This document shows positions 6,005-13,202 of a stretch of DNA of 14,052 nucleotides, in pieces. A program made the position numbers and the translations under genes. A model generated the notes under the pieces. That model worked only from the letters and a program-made list of their open reading frames with translations. It ran no database searches and was not told the DNA's origin. The stretch's first letter is position 1, and the number at the start of each line of letters is the position of its first letter. Source of the DNA: an uncultured Bacilli bacterium (GTDB taxonomy: Bacteria; Bacillota_I; Bacilli_A; RF39; UBA660); NCBI GenBank assembly GCA_944358225.1, contig CALVQP010000032.1, positions 1 to 14,052 of the forward strand, in the 5' to 3' direction.

Positions 6005-7192
6005 TTATACTTCTTTCTTTTTGGTTTCTAAAATGATATCTTCATCATCAATATCTAAAATGCTATATTTTTTGTTAATGTATCTAAATATTATCTTAAA
6101 AAATGCAATGGTTGGTGTAGCTAAAATCATTCCAATAATACCAAAAAAACTACCAAATACAGTTAATCCAACTAAAATTGTTACAGGGTGTAATTTCATT
6201 CGTTTACTCATGACTATTGGCTGAATTACGTAGCTTTCCAACATTTGGACAATTATGATAATAACAAGAGCTAAAATTCCTGTTGTAGGACTTTGACTAA
6301 ATCCAACAATAACAGCAGCTGCTCCACCTATGTAAGGTCCAATATAAGGAATTAAATCTGTTATTCCACAAAATAAACCAAATAGCAATGGGGCTTTTAA
6401 ACCAATAATTGCAAATCCTAAAGAGCAGCCTACTAAAACAATGCTTGCAACCCCTAAAACACCATTGGCATATTTTCTTAATTGATGTCCTATTTCTTTA
6501 GTTAATTCCATAATTTCATAGCGATGCTTACGTGGTAAAAGTTTTTCAAGATGTCTGGTAATAGAGCTAAAATCAAATAACATGTAAAAACCAATTATTA
6601 AACTAATAACAAAAGTTCCAAGGCCACTAACAACTGAGCCTAAAACAGATATAGCTTGATTTGGTAAACCTTTTACAATTCCCTCGAAAATGTTTCCCAC
6701 ATTAGTATAAAGATTGTCTTTTATGTTATTTAATGTTGAGAGATTAATATTATCAACATTATCCAAAACACTGTCTATCCATTCTTTAATACTTGAAAAA
6801 ATGCTTGGCAAACTAGAAACTAAATCGTTAAATTGATCTACGACTGTAGGTATTAACATGCTGACAAAAAGATATACTAAAGATAAAAAGCCTAAGTATA
6901 TTAAAATTACAGCTATTGGTTTTTTAAAGCCATTTCTATGTAAAAATTCAACTAGAGGATTAAATATCCAAGCTATAATAAATCCGATAAACAAAGGAGT
7001 TAGTATTTTCAAAAAATTTAAAATAAACGTCATTATTTTCCATTCACTAGCGATAGAAGATAATAAAAATACAGCTCCTATAATTAGACAAATGTATAAA
7101 ACTTTTAAAATTTTCTTAGATAAAGAGACCGTCTCATTTATATTTTCAATATCTAATTCTTCCAGTTTTTTATTATTTTTTTTGGATAGCAT
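6005..7192 (-). CDS. AI-2E family (PerM/YtvI-type) membrane protein
   Basis: This integral membrane protein of 395 aa has the topology of the AI-2E transporter family. There is a hydrophilic N-terminus, hydrophobic helices at about 29-48, 54-78 and 94-117, a long extracellular-type segment (about 118-180), then further helices to about 368 and a charged acidic/lysine tail. The conserved stretch GLKAPLLFGLFCGITDLIPY and the following IGPYIGG (about 264-290) identifies the family. Members include autoinducer exporters and Na+/H+ antiporters, so the substrate cannot be told. I chose ATG at 7192 over GTG at 7201 because AAGGAA lies 9 bases before the ATG and abuts the GTG. It heads the operon with alaS and has an extended -10 at 7216-7224. 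Confidence 0.92.
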   Translation of the reverse strand: MLSKKNNKKLEELDIENINETVSLSKKILKVLYICLIIGAVFLLSSIASEWKIMTFILNFLKILTPLFIGFIIAWIFNPLVEFLHRNGFKKPIAVILIYLGFLSLVYLFVSMLIPTVVDQFNDLVSSLPSIFSSIKEWIDSVLDNVDNINLSTLNNIKDNLYTNVGNIFEGIVKGLPNQAISVLGSVVSGLGTFVISLIIGFYMLFDFSSITRHLEKLLPRKHRYEIMELTKEIGHQLRKYANGVLGVASIVLVGCSLGFAIIGLKAPLLFGLFCGITDLIPYIGPYIGGAAAVIVGFSQSPTTGILALVIIIIVQMLESYVIQPIVMSKRMKLHPVTILVGLTVFGSFFGIIGMILATPTIAFFKIIFRYINKKYSILDIDDEDIILETKKKEV

Positions 7193-7215
7193 TGTTATCA
7201 CTTCCTTTGTTTTGT

Positions 7216-7224
7216 ATTATAGCA
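7216..7224 (-). promoter_or_regulatory. Extended -10 promoter of the AI-2E/alaS operon
   Basis: TGCTATAAT lies on the minus strand, with a predicted start near 7209 and a leader of about 17 nt before the ATG at 7192. No clear -35 is seen at 16-18 bp. Confidence 0.6.
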
Positions 7225-7231
7225 CACTTTA

Positions 7232-7291
7232 AAAAGTAATACTATGTCTAGACTTAATAATATTTACTCGCTTTAACAATGTATTACTTTT
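7232..7291. repeat. 11-bp inverted repeat at the end of the femX-type gene
   Basis: AAAAGTAATAC (7232-7242) is exactly complementary to GTATTACTTTT (7281-7291), with a 38-bp loop that contains the palindrome GTCTAGAC (7246-7253). The outer arm overlaps the gene's stop codon, and the minus-strand 3' arm ends in five T. It may be a large-loop terminator for the femX-type gene. Confidence 0.55.
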
Positions 7292-8507
7292 ATCTGTGTA
7301 AAATTCTTTTTAAAAATTTATATATTTTATATGTAAAGTTTGTTCCTACTTCGTAAGCTCCCAGAAGTTCTTCCACATAGCCATTAAAACCTTTTTTAAA
7401 CTCATATACGCCATAGTCTTTTCCCTCTTTATTGAATACGTCTTTAATACCATAAAAATTATATCTTTTGTAATTGTGATCAGCTGCATATTTTATCATT
7501 TCCCATTGTAGACGATATTGGCCGCAATATTTCATATATTCATCGTATGAGCCACTGAATAAATAGACTATTTCGTCACCATACAATACAAACATAGCTC
7601 CAGAAAGAATAAGATAATCTCCATGTACTTGAATTAAAGATTCTACTTCAGCTATTTTTTTGTCTATATTAATAATATCTTTACGCATTACTTCTTTTTT
7701 CTTTTTATTGCTAGCTCCGTCACTTAAAGTTTCAATCTTAGTTTTTAATTCCTGCTTTTGATTCATTAATGTTTGTAAATACAACTTGCAGTCTAATTTT
7801 GTAACTAAAACTTTAAGTTTATCTTTGAAAATCTTATACATGTTTTGATAATATTCTAAACTTCGATCTGGAAAATTTCTACGAGCACATGTATCTGCGG
7901 TGATTTTTTTAAAAATTGGTAATTCTTCATAACTTAATTCGTCCACTACGAGTTTATATGTATTTAGAGTTCTATTTATGTAATTTCTAGTGTTTGGCCG
8001 CATTTCTTTTAATAACTGATCACTTTTCTTATCTGTATTTAAAACAAACGTCCATTTTACTTGAGCTGAATTTTTTACTTCGTTAAAACCGTTTTGCTTT
8101 AAAGTATCTAGAACAGGACGGTTGTCTATGCCTCCTGGAATAACATTGGCGTCAATATCTCTTTGTACTTTAGGTATGTAAGGATCTATTATTAAACGGA
8201 AACCATTATGATTATTTACAAATCTGATAGTTTCTTTAATAAAAAATGTTAGCAGTTTTTTGTCGTTATAATCAATTAAAAAGCCTTTTAAAGCTTCAAA
8301 TGTTTTCTTTTTAAAAAAATGTCCACTAGTTGTTAAAAGAGTTGCAGCTAGAATTTTTCCACTTTCATTTTTTATACCGAGAAGGTACACTTCTCTATTT
8401 TCTTTTTCCAATAATTCTTTCATGTAAAGTGATTGAAAAAAATTATTTTGAGGACTGTTAAGAGCAAATACTTCAAATTCTTCGTTAGTTAATGTTCCAA
8501 ATTTCAC
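7290..8507 (-). CDS. FemX/FemAB-family peptidoglycan bridge aminoacyltransferase
   Basis: This 405-aa protein belongs to the FemABX/MurM family, which transfers amino acids from charged tRNAs to the lysine side chain of the lipid-linked peptidoglycan precursor. Visible family features are the first GNAT-like half with NFFQSLYM, the LIIDPYIP stretch in the middle, and the lysine/arginine-rich MRPNTRNYINR. The coiled-coil arm (about 242-292, rich in Lys/Glu) is typical of tRNA-binding Fem proteins. The second GNAT half has LILSGAMFVLYGDEIVYLFS, then YNFYGIKDVF and YGVYEFKKGFNG. The length fits the family. I chose GTG at 8507 because AGAAGGTGA precedes it by a normal distance; an upstream GTG at 8516 lies inside that site. 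The donor amino acid and bridge position cannot be told. It follows ylxM by about 56 bp. Confidence 0.93.
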   Translation of the reverse strand: MKFGTLTNEEFEVFALNSPQNNFFQSLYMKELLEKENREVYLLGIKNESGKILAATLLTTSGHFFKKKTFEALKGFLIDYNDKKLLTFFIKETIRFVNNHNGFRLIIDPYIPKVQRDIDANVIPGGIDNRPVLDTLKQNGFNEVKNSAQVKWTFVLNTDKKSDQLLKEMRPNTRNYINRTLNTYKLVVDELSYEELPIFKKITADTCARRNFPDRSLEYYQNMYKIFKDKLKVLVTKLDCKLYLQTLMNQKQELKTKIETLSDGASNKKKKEVMRKDIINIDKKIAEVESLIQVHGDYLILSGAMFVLYGDEIVYLFSGSYDEYMKYCGQYRLQWEMIKYAADHNYKRYNFYGIKDVFNKEGKDYGVYEFKKGFNGYVEELLGAYEVGTNFTYKIYKFLKRILHR

Positions 8508-8563
8508 TTTTTTCACCTTCTATTATAGCGTTATTTATATTATAACCATAAGTAAAAATTAAT

Positions 8564-8854
8564 TTAAATATATTTATTAACCTTTTCTAAAAGTTCATTA
8601 TCTATTTTATTGTGGAGTAATTTGTTGATTTCTATTCTATTATGGTTAAGTAATAATTTTTCCTCATAATTAAGTAGCTTTTTTTCAACTGTTTTTAAAG
8701 TTTTGCTAATAGCCGATTTGCTAATCTGTCCCTCATCAGCTATTTCTTGTAAAGTTAAATCTTCTTCATAATACTTTTGAAAAATATCTTGTTCGTTGGC
8801 TGTTAGTAGGGAATGATAATAATCAAAAAGTTGATTTAAATATACTCTATTCAT
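8564..8854 (-). CDS. ylxM: YlxM-family helix-turn-helix protein linked to SRP
   Basis: This 96-aa protein resembles YlxM (UPF0122), a small helix-turn-helix protein usually encoded beside ffh and reported to interact with signal recognition particle components. A sigma-70 region-4-like HTH is visible in LTANEQDIFQKYYEEDLTLQ (17-36) and EIADEGQISKSAISKTLKTV (37-56). The C-terminal helical part is lysine- and asparagine-rich. It is a little shorter than the usual 105-115 aa. Its ATG lies inside the end of the upstream kinase gene (8-bp overlap) behind a clear AGGAG, so coupled translation is likely. ffh is not in the window; ftsY, the SRP receptor gene, is two genes upstream. Confidence 0.88.
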   Translation of the reverse strand: MNRVYLNQLFDYYHSLLTANEQDIFQKYYEEDLTLQEIADEGQISKSAISKTLKTVEKKLLNYEEKLLLNHNRIEINKLLHNKIDNELLEKVNKYI

Positions 8855-9536
8855 CTTTTTCTCCTAGAAATTTATCTACTATATCACAAATTTCTTTGTT
8901 AATATCTTCTACATTTCTGAGTTTTTGATTTTCCGTACAGTTAACTTTTTGAAAATGATAAATTTCTGCTAACTCTAAATAAGTTTCTTGCGCATTTTTT
9001 AAATATTTTAAACTCTCTTCGTGTCCATCTTCAAAATTACGCAATCTTTTTAGTTCGGCAACCTTTTGAAAGGGCATGTATAAAAATACTGTTAAATCAG
9101 GTCGCGGTAATTCAAGCAATCCGTATTCTAATTGTTCTAACCACTGGTACAATTCTAAACGTTTTTCTTTATTAAATATTTTGGCTCCTTGATGTCCCAT
9201 ATTACTTTCTACATAACGATCTAATATGACATCGATTCCAGCGCTTAAATAATCGTTGATAATTTTGATATTATATCTTCTATCAGCAGCATAGTATAAG
9301 GCAGCCACTTTGGGATCGACTTCAACTGCACCTTCTTTAAAAAAGCTCGGGCTGATGTAATTTTTACCTAAATATGGGCCACCAATTATTTGTCCCGTCG
9401 GACTTTCATACATAGGAAAACGAAATCTCTCTACCCTATGGCCAGTAGAAACTAAATATTTAAATAATAACGAAGTTTGAGTTTCCTTTCCAGAACAGTC
9501 AGTACCTTCGATTACAATTATTTTTCCTTTTTTCAT
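8847..9536 (-). CDS. tmk: Thymidylate kinase (dTMP kinase) family protein
   Basis: This 229-aa protein is a P-loop nucleoside monophosphate kinase that most likely converts dTMP to dTDP for DNA synthesis. The P-loop is GTDCSGKET (11-19), a variant of the commoner G-x-D-G-A/S-G-K-S/T. FRFPMYESPTG (38-48) fits the base-contacting segment. DRYVESNMGHQGAK (106-119) is the DR(Y/H) catalytic motif with its conserved helix. A LID-like region follows with RLRNFEDGHEESLKYL (164-179). The length is slightly above the roughly 210-aa standard. A strong AAAGGAG precedes the ATG, 28 bp after ftsY, and its end overlaps ylxM by 8 bp. It is possibly a divergent Tmk paralogue; whether another tmk exists cannot be known from here. 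Confidence 0.9.
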   Translation of the reverse strand: MKKGKIIVIEGTDCSGKETQTSLLFKYLVSTGHRVERFRFPMYESPTGQIIGGPYLGKNYISPSFFKEGAVEVDPKVAALYYAADRRYNIKIINDYLSAGIDVILDRYVESNMGHQGAKIFNKEKRLELYQWLEQLEYGLLELPRPDLTVFLYMPFQKVAELKRLRNFEDGHEESLKYLKNAQETYLELAEIYHFQKVNCTENQKLRNVEDINKEICDIVDKFLGEKDE

Positions 9537-9564
9537 ATATCTCCTTTATTTAAAAAACAGATAC

Positions 9565-10542
9565 TTACATCATATCTTTAAACAATCCGTAAATATAGTT
9601 TTCAATATCAAACGCTTGTAAATCTTCTGGTTTTTCTCCAAGTCCCACAAACTTTACCGGAATTTTAACTTCTTCTTTAATAGCTAAAACGATACCACCT
9701 TTGGCTGTGCCATCTAACTTAGTAAGTACTATCCCTGTTACGTCAGTGATCTCTTTGAAAGCCTTAGCTTGAGATATTCCATTTTGTCCTGTTGTAGCAT
9801 CAATTACTAGTAGCGTTTCATCAACTGGACGATTGATTTGATTTTTAATGACTTTATTTATTTTTTCCAATTCTTTCATAAGATTGATTTTATTTTGTAG
9901 TCTTCCTGCGGTGTCAATTAAAACTATGTCTACATTTTCCTCTTTTGCTTTGACTAAGCCATCATAAATTACCCCAGCCGGATCACTATTTTGTTTGCCA
10001 TAAAATGAACTATTAGTTTTTGTAGCCCATTCTTTTAATTGCTCTACAGCCCCTGCTCTAAATGTGTCGCCAGCAATTAACATTACTTTTTTACCACTCT
10101 TTTGATAGCGGTGGGCAATCTTGCCTATTGTAGTTGTTTTTCCAACTCCGTTTACTCCAACAAATAGAATAACAGTCGGATTTTCGGAACTTTCCTTTAT
10201 TTTATCCGATAACGATTCTCCTTCAACATAGATTATAAACAATTCATCAATAATTACCTCAGTTAAAAGTTCAGTATTTTCAATTTTTTCTTCTTTAACT
10301 CTTTTTTTCAAACGATCTAGGAAGGAAAAAACAGTTTTAACACCGATGTCAGCCATAATTAAAAGATTTTCTAATTCTTCAAAATAATCTTCACTAACTT
10401 TTTTATATTTAATTCCTAACATACTCAATTCGTTAACAAATTCTTTTCGCGTTTTTTCTAACCCTGTGTCGTAACTTTTAATTGGTTCTTCATTATTTTC
10501 TTTCTTTTTTAAAACATTTTTTAATTTATCAAATAATCCCAT
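9565..10542 (-). CDS. ftsY: Signal recognition particle receptor FtsY
   Basis: This 325-aa SRP GTPase receptor docks ribosome-nascent chain-SRP complexes at the membrane. It has a short charged N-terminus (MGLFDKLKNVLKKKE), then the N domain (about 25-115). The GTPase motifs are in order: G1 GVNGVGKTT (129-137), DTFRAGA (159-165), DTAGR (210-214), TKLDG (274-278) and GLGEKPEDL (300-308). The long acidic A domain of proteobacterial FtsY is absent, as is common in Gram-positives. AAAGGTGGT precedes the ATG. It is the first gene of the ftsY-tmk-ylxM-femX unit, with a promoter overlapping the terminator of the upstream gene. Confidence 0.97.
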   Translation of the reverse strand: MGLFDKLKNVLKKKENNEEPIKSYDTGLEKTRKEFVNELSMLGIKYKKVSEDYFEELENLLIMADIGVKTVFSFLDRLKKRVKEEKIENTELLTEVIIDELFIIYVEGESLSDKIKESSENPTVILFVGVNGVGKTTTIGKIAHRYQKSGKKVMLIAGDTFRAGAVEQLKEWATKTNSSFYGKQNSDPAGVIYDGLVKAKEENVDIVLIDTAGRLQNKINLMKELEKINKVIKNQINRPVDETLLVIDATTGQNGISQAKAFKEITDVTGIVLTKLDGTAKGGIVLAIKEEVKIPVKFVGLGEKPEDLQAFDIENYIYGLFKDMM

Positions 10543-10559
10543 AGATAACCACCTTTTTT

Positions 10560-10588
10560 ATTATATAAAAAAAATCATACCCAAACAA
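10560..10588 (-). promoter_or_regulatory. ftsY promoter embedded in the preceding terminator
   Basis: On the minus strand TTGTTT (10583-10588) and TATAAT (10560-10565) are 17 bp apart. The -35 falls inside the terminator hairpin of the SPFH gene. The predicted start near 10553 leaves a leader of only about 11 nt, which begins at the ribosome site GGTGGT. Confidence 0.55.
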
Positions 10589-10605
10589 GAGTTAGGTTGA
10601 TTTTT
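10567..10605 (-). terminator. Terminator of the nfeD/SPFH operon
   Basis: On the minus strand AAAATCA pairs with TGATTTT. An inner CCTAAC/GTTTGG stem with small bulges closes a TCTT loop, and eight T follow. It lies about 20 bp after the SPFH gene stop. Confidence 0.7.
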
Positions 10606-10625
10606 ATCTTTTATGTTTTCATAAG

Positions 10626-11513
10626 TTATTTTTTCTTTGATTCTAAAGTTTCAGAAATTACAGTTCCCATTGTCGCGAGATTTTGTAATTCACTTGGAAT
10701 TATAATTTTTGTTGATTGACCATTTGCAACTTCTACAAATGTTTCATAGCTTTTTAATTTTAATACCGCCTCGTCGGCTTTGGCCTCTTTTAAAAGTTTA
10801 ATACCTTGAGCTTTGGCTTGCTGAATTTTAACAATTGCTTCCGCTTCCCCTTCGGCCTCTCTAATTTGGGATTCTCTTTTGGCGTCAGCACGTAGTATTG
10901 CACTTTCTTTTTCACCTTCAGCAATTAGTATAGCTGCCTTCTTTTCACCTTCAGCTTTTAAAATAGCCTCTCTTCTCTCACGCTCCGCTCGCATTTGTTT
11001 TTCCATAGCTTCTTGAATATCGTGTGGTGGAATTATATTTTTCACTTCTACACGATTGACTTTAATTCCCCAAGGATCGGTAGCTTCATCCAGGATAGAG
11101 CGCATTTTGGTGTTTATGATATCTCTTGAGGTTAAAGTTTCGTCAAGTTCTAGTTCGCCAATGATATTTCTAAGTGTTGTGGCTGTAAGATTTTCAATTG
11201 CATTGATTGGATTTTCAACTCCATATGTGTATAATTTGGGATCAGTAATTTGAAAATATACTACTGTATCAATCTGCATTGTAACGTTATCCTTAGTAAT
11301 AACTGGTTGTGGTGCAAAATCCTTTACTTTTTCTTTTATAGAAACCGTCGCTGCGACACGGTCAATTATAGGGACAACGTAATGCACTCCGGTTTGTAAC
11401 GTAGCTTTGTATGATCCTAAACGTTCGATTACTTTCGCTTGTGATTGCGGAATAATTTTGATCCCCGCAATGATTATAGCAAGAATTATAATTATAATAA
11501 TTAAAATAGGCAT
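10626..11513 (-). CDS. SPFH-domain (stomatin/QmcA-like) membrane protein
   Basis: This 295-aa band-7 protein has an N-terminal membrane anchor (residues 2-20, almost all Ile/Leu), then the SPFH domain (about 21-165) with IIPQSQAKVIERLGSYKATL and TGVHYVVPIIDRV at the start. IPPHDIQEAMEKQMRAER (161-178) is characteristic of the stomatin/paraslipin group. It is followed by an Ala/Glu/Lys coiled coil (about 170-240, with AEGEKKAAILIAEGEKESAI) and a C-terminal SYETF...STKIIIPSEL segment. Such proteins form oligomeric membrane scaffolds tied to microdomains and FtsH-type quality control. Its ATG overlaps the nfeD stop (TAATG) behind AAAGGAGGA, so the pair is translationally coupled. The family assignment is secure; the client is unknown. 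Confidence 0.95.
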   Translation of the reverse strand: MPILIIIIIILAIIIAGIKIIPQSQAKVIERLGSYKATLQTGVHYVVPIIDRVAATVSIKEKVKDFAPQPVITKDNVTMQIDTVVYFQITDPKLYTYGVENPINAIENLTATTLRNIIGELELDETLTSRDIINTKMRSILDEATDPWGIKVNRVEVKNIIPPHDIQEAMEKQMRAERERREAILKAEGEKKAAILIAEGEKESAILRADAKRESQIREAEGEAEAIVKIQQAKAQGIKLLKEAKADEAVLKLKSYETFVEVANGQSTKIIIPSELQNLATMGTVISETLESKKK

Positions 11514-11938
11514 TATTTTTCCTCCTTTAATGCTTCAACTACCAATTTCACCCCATCGATTAATAATATTTTGACTCTGGTATTATCCGGAATTTGTGTG
11601 GAAGCAACCGCAGTCCATATTTTTCCCATAACTTTAACTTCTCCGGATTCCTGTGGACTGATTGCCTTTGTGGTAATACCGATTTTGCCAATTACCATAT
11701 CTAAATTTGTAGGAGTTGCTTTTATTAATTTATTCTTTTTATAATATTTTTTTGTTATAAGCAAACAGATTATACTTATTAAAATGAAAGTTATAACTTG
11801 CCAGAAGATATTATTTGTAAATATCGATAAAATCATAGCAGCTATTGCGCCAAAAGCAAACCAAATTGTAATAAGATTTACTGTCAAAATCTCAACGATT
11901 AAAAAAATAATAAATATAGCTAACCAACATAATACCAT
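11513..11938 (-). CDS. NfeD-family membrane protein (short form)
   Basis: This 141-aa NfeD-like protein lacks the N-terminal ClpP-like protease domain of the long form. It has three hydrophobic segments (about 2-19, 22-40 and 45-62), a basic turn (KKYYKKNK), and a C-terminal OB-fold (about 80-138) with IGKIGITTKAISPQESGEVK and VEALKEEK at the end. NfeD proteins of this size are typically encoded directly before an SPFH/stomatin gene, exactly as here, and are thought to act with it in the membrane. AAAGGAG precedes the ATG. A TATAAT at 11957-11962 gives a plausible short-leader promoter. Confidence 0.92.
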   Translation of the reverse strand: MVLCWLAIFIIFLIVEILTVNLITIWFAFGAIAAMILSIFTNNIFWQVITFILISIICLLITKKYYKKNKLIKATPTNLDMVIGKIGITTKAISPQESGEVKVMGKIWTAVASTQIPDNTRVKILLIDGVKLVVEALKEEK

Positions 11939-11956
11939 AAACTACTCCTTTGCTTA

Positions 11957-11962
11957 ATTATA
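11957..11962 (-). promoter_or_regulatory. -10 element of the nfeD/SPFH operon
   Basis: TATAAT lies on the minus strand about 19 bp before the nfeD ATG. No good -35 is visible. The sequence AGTAGTA around it recurs nearby. The intergenic region is shared with the divergent nuclease gene. Confidence 0.5.
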
Positions 11963-12028
11963 CTACTTTAATTTTTAAATTACTACTTGAATCTAAAAAG
12001 TTTCGACATTTTCCTCAAGATTTATAAG

Positions 12029-12034
12029 TATAAT
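12029..12034 (+). promoter_or_regulatory. -10 element of the nuclease gene
   Basis: TATAAT lies 24 bp upstream of the ATG at 12059. A possible -35 (TCGACA, 12003-12008) is at an unfavourable 20-bp spacing. The predicted start is near 12041, just ahead of AAAGGAGGG. Confidence 0.5.
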
Positions 12035-12058
12035 AGGTTGATCGAAAGGAGGGTTTTT

Positions 12059-12790
12059 ATGTTAAAAGAATTTGCAGAATTAGCTAAACGATTTCAAAAG
12101 ATAGAAAAAGCCGGATGGATTCAAGCTGCAAACTTTAATAGTGGCTTATTTTTAGAAAAATTACTGGGACTTGGTGTTAATGATTTTTTTATCCCGGATT
12201 TTGGCAATGTAGAAATTAAAACGCATAAAAAAGGCAGTTGTTCAAAAATAAACTTGTTTACGGTAGTTCCAGATAGTGGCTTTTGTGAGAGTAAAAGATT
12301 AGCTTCACTATATGGTTATCCAGATAAAGATTTTAAAAATATTAACATTTTAGCTGCATCTTTTAATGCTAATTCAAATAATATTATTGCGTGCAAATAC
12401 TTCTTTCGGTTAGTTGTTAATCGAAAAGCCAAAAAGATTTATATTGTCATATATGATTTATTTTTTCGAATTTTGGATGATAAAACTTTTTGGACTTTTG
12501 AACTATTAGAAGAGCGTATTAATATTAAGCTTAAATTTTTGGCTATCTGTTGCAATGAAAGTATTTTTTTTCGTGGAAAAAAGTATTTTCGATATTCTAA
12601 TTTTGAATTTTTTCAAATTAAAAATTTTGATACTTTTATTAATTTGGTTGAAAGCGGAGTAATTTGGGGAAATATCAGAGTAAGCGTTTTTAAAGGAAAT
12701 TATAGGTATAAGCAGTTACATGATCATGGATGTGGATTTACTATTGATTTTAAAGACATTACTAAATTATACGACAGGGTTGATTTTTAA
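12059..12790 (+). CDS. Orphan MvaI/BcnI or MutH/Sau3AI-like endonuclease
   Basis: This 243-aa protein looks like a PD-(D/E)XK nuclease of the MvaI/BcnI or MutH/Sau3AI type. Visible features are GWIQ (19-22), LEKLLGLG (32-39), then IPDFGNVEIKTHKKGS (45-60), where D47-x4-E52-x-K54 fits the active site. They continue with INLFTVVPDSG (64-74), a middle with many Phe/Tyr/Ile, and HDHGCGFTID (221-230) near the C-terminus. The size matches monomeric MvaI/BcnI enzymes (about 240 aa). I chose ATG at 12059 because AAAGGAGGG precedes it by 5 bases and a -10 lies just upstream. An upstream extension to 11987 would cross that promoter. It is the only rightward protein gene here, and no methyltransferase is adjacent. 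A mismatch-repair-type nick or a solitary defence role are both possible. Confidence 0.78.
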   Translation: MLKEFAELAKRFQKIEKAGWIQAANFNSGLFLEKLLGLGVNDFFIPDFGNVEIKTHKKGSCSKINLFTVVPDSGFCESKRLASLYGYPDKDFKNINILAASFNANSNNIIACKYFFRLVVNRKAKKIYIVIYDLFFRILDDKTFWTFELLEERINIKLKFLAICCNESIFFRGKKYFRYSNFEFFQIKNFDTFINLVESGVIWGNIRVSVFKGNYRYKQLHDHGCGFTIDFKDITKLYDRVDF

Positions 12791-12806
12791 ATATTTCAAA
12801 TTATTA

Positions 12807-12830
12807 AGACCATTGGGGTCTCGGTTTTTT
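12807..12830 (+). terminator. Likely terminator of the nuclease gene
   Basis: AGACC (12807-12811) pairs with GGTCT (12817-12821), followed by CGG and six T. The stem is short, so this is a moderate call. Confidence 0.5.
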
Positions 12831-12834
12831 AAAT

Positions 12835-12858
12835 AAAAAAAATCCCAAATAGGACTTT
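12835..12858 (-). terminator. Likely terminator of tRNA-Arg/Pro
   Basis: On the minus strand AAAGTCC and GGGATTT form an imperfect stem around TATTT, followed by a T run. It lies 12 bp after the CCA end of tRNA-Pro and faces the nuclease gene's terminator. Confidence 0.45.
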
Positions 12859-12869
12859 GATTTCTTAAA

Positions 12870-12946
12870 TGGTCGAGAAGACAGGATTCGAACCTGCGAC
12901 CCCTTGGTCCCAAACCAAGTGCACTACCAAGCTGTGCTACTTCTCG
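12870..12946 (-). tRNA. tRNA-Pro (TGG)
   Basis: This is a 77-nt cloverleaf with acceptor CGAGAAG/CTTCTCG, discriminator A and an encoded CCA. The anticodon loop TTTGGGA gives TGG, and the T-arm is GCAGGTTCGAATCCTGT. It lies 15 bp downstream of tRNA-Arg in the same transcript. Confidence 0.97.
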
Positions 12947-12961
12947 TTAAACAAATTAATA

Positions 12962-13038
12962 TGGTGCACCCAAAGGGAGTCGAACCCCTAACCTTTTGAT
13001 CCGTAGTCAAACGCTCTATCCAATTGAGCTATGGGTGC
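12962..13038 (-). tRNA. tRNA-Arg (ACG)
   Basis: This is a 77-nt cloverleaf with acceptor GCACCCA/TGGGTGC, discriminator A and an encoded CCA. The anticodon loop CTACGGA gives ACG. In bacteria the A is normally deaminated to inosine by TadA to read CGU, CGC and CGA. It is the first gene of the Arg-Pro unit. Confidence 0.97.
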
Positions 13039-13070
13039 ATCCACAAGTGCACTTTTGCAAATGCATTAAT

Positions 13071-13099
13071 ATTATATAAACTTTTAAAACAAAAATCAA
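13071..13099 (-). promoter_or_regulatory. Promoter of tRNA-Arg/Pro
   Basis: On the minus strand TTGATT (13094-13099) and TATAAT (13071-13076) are separated by exactly 17 bp. The predicted start near 13064 gives a 5' leader of about 26 nt that contains three TGCA palindromes. Confidence 0.8.
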
Positions 13100-13159
13100 C
13101 CCCACTTCTATAATATTTTATGCATTTCTTTAAAATTTAGTACAACTTATAAATGTTTG

Positions 13160-13200
13160 AATTATTAAAAAGCTACTTTAAAAGCAGCTTTTTAATAATT
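13160..13200 (-). terminator. Long-stem terminator of the thioredoxin-like gene
   Basis: A perfect 15-bp inverted repeat (AATTATTAAAAAGCT and its complement) continues through a G-U pair and CTT/AAG. On the minus strand it ends in a T run, two bases beyond the gene's TAG stop. It is nearly symmetrical and could also act on the other strand. Confidence 0.8.
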
Positions 13201-13202
13201 AG

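Noticed and set aside
11987..12058. A 24-residue N-terminal extension of the nuclease
   Set aside because: It would span the -10 element and the AAAGGAGGG ribosome site that precede ATG 12059.
12059..12790. A complete restriction-modification or multi-gene defence system
   Set aside because: Neighbours are the nfeD/SPFH pair and tRNA genes; no methyltransferase, helicase or other defence partner lies within the window.
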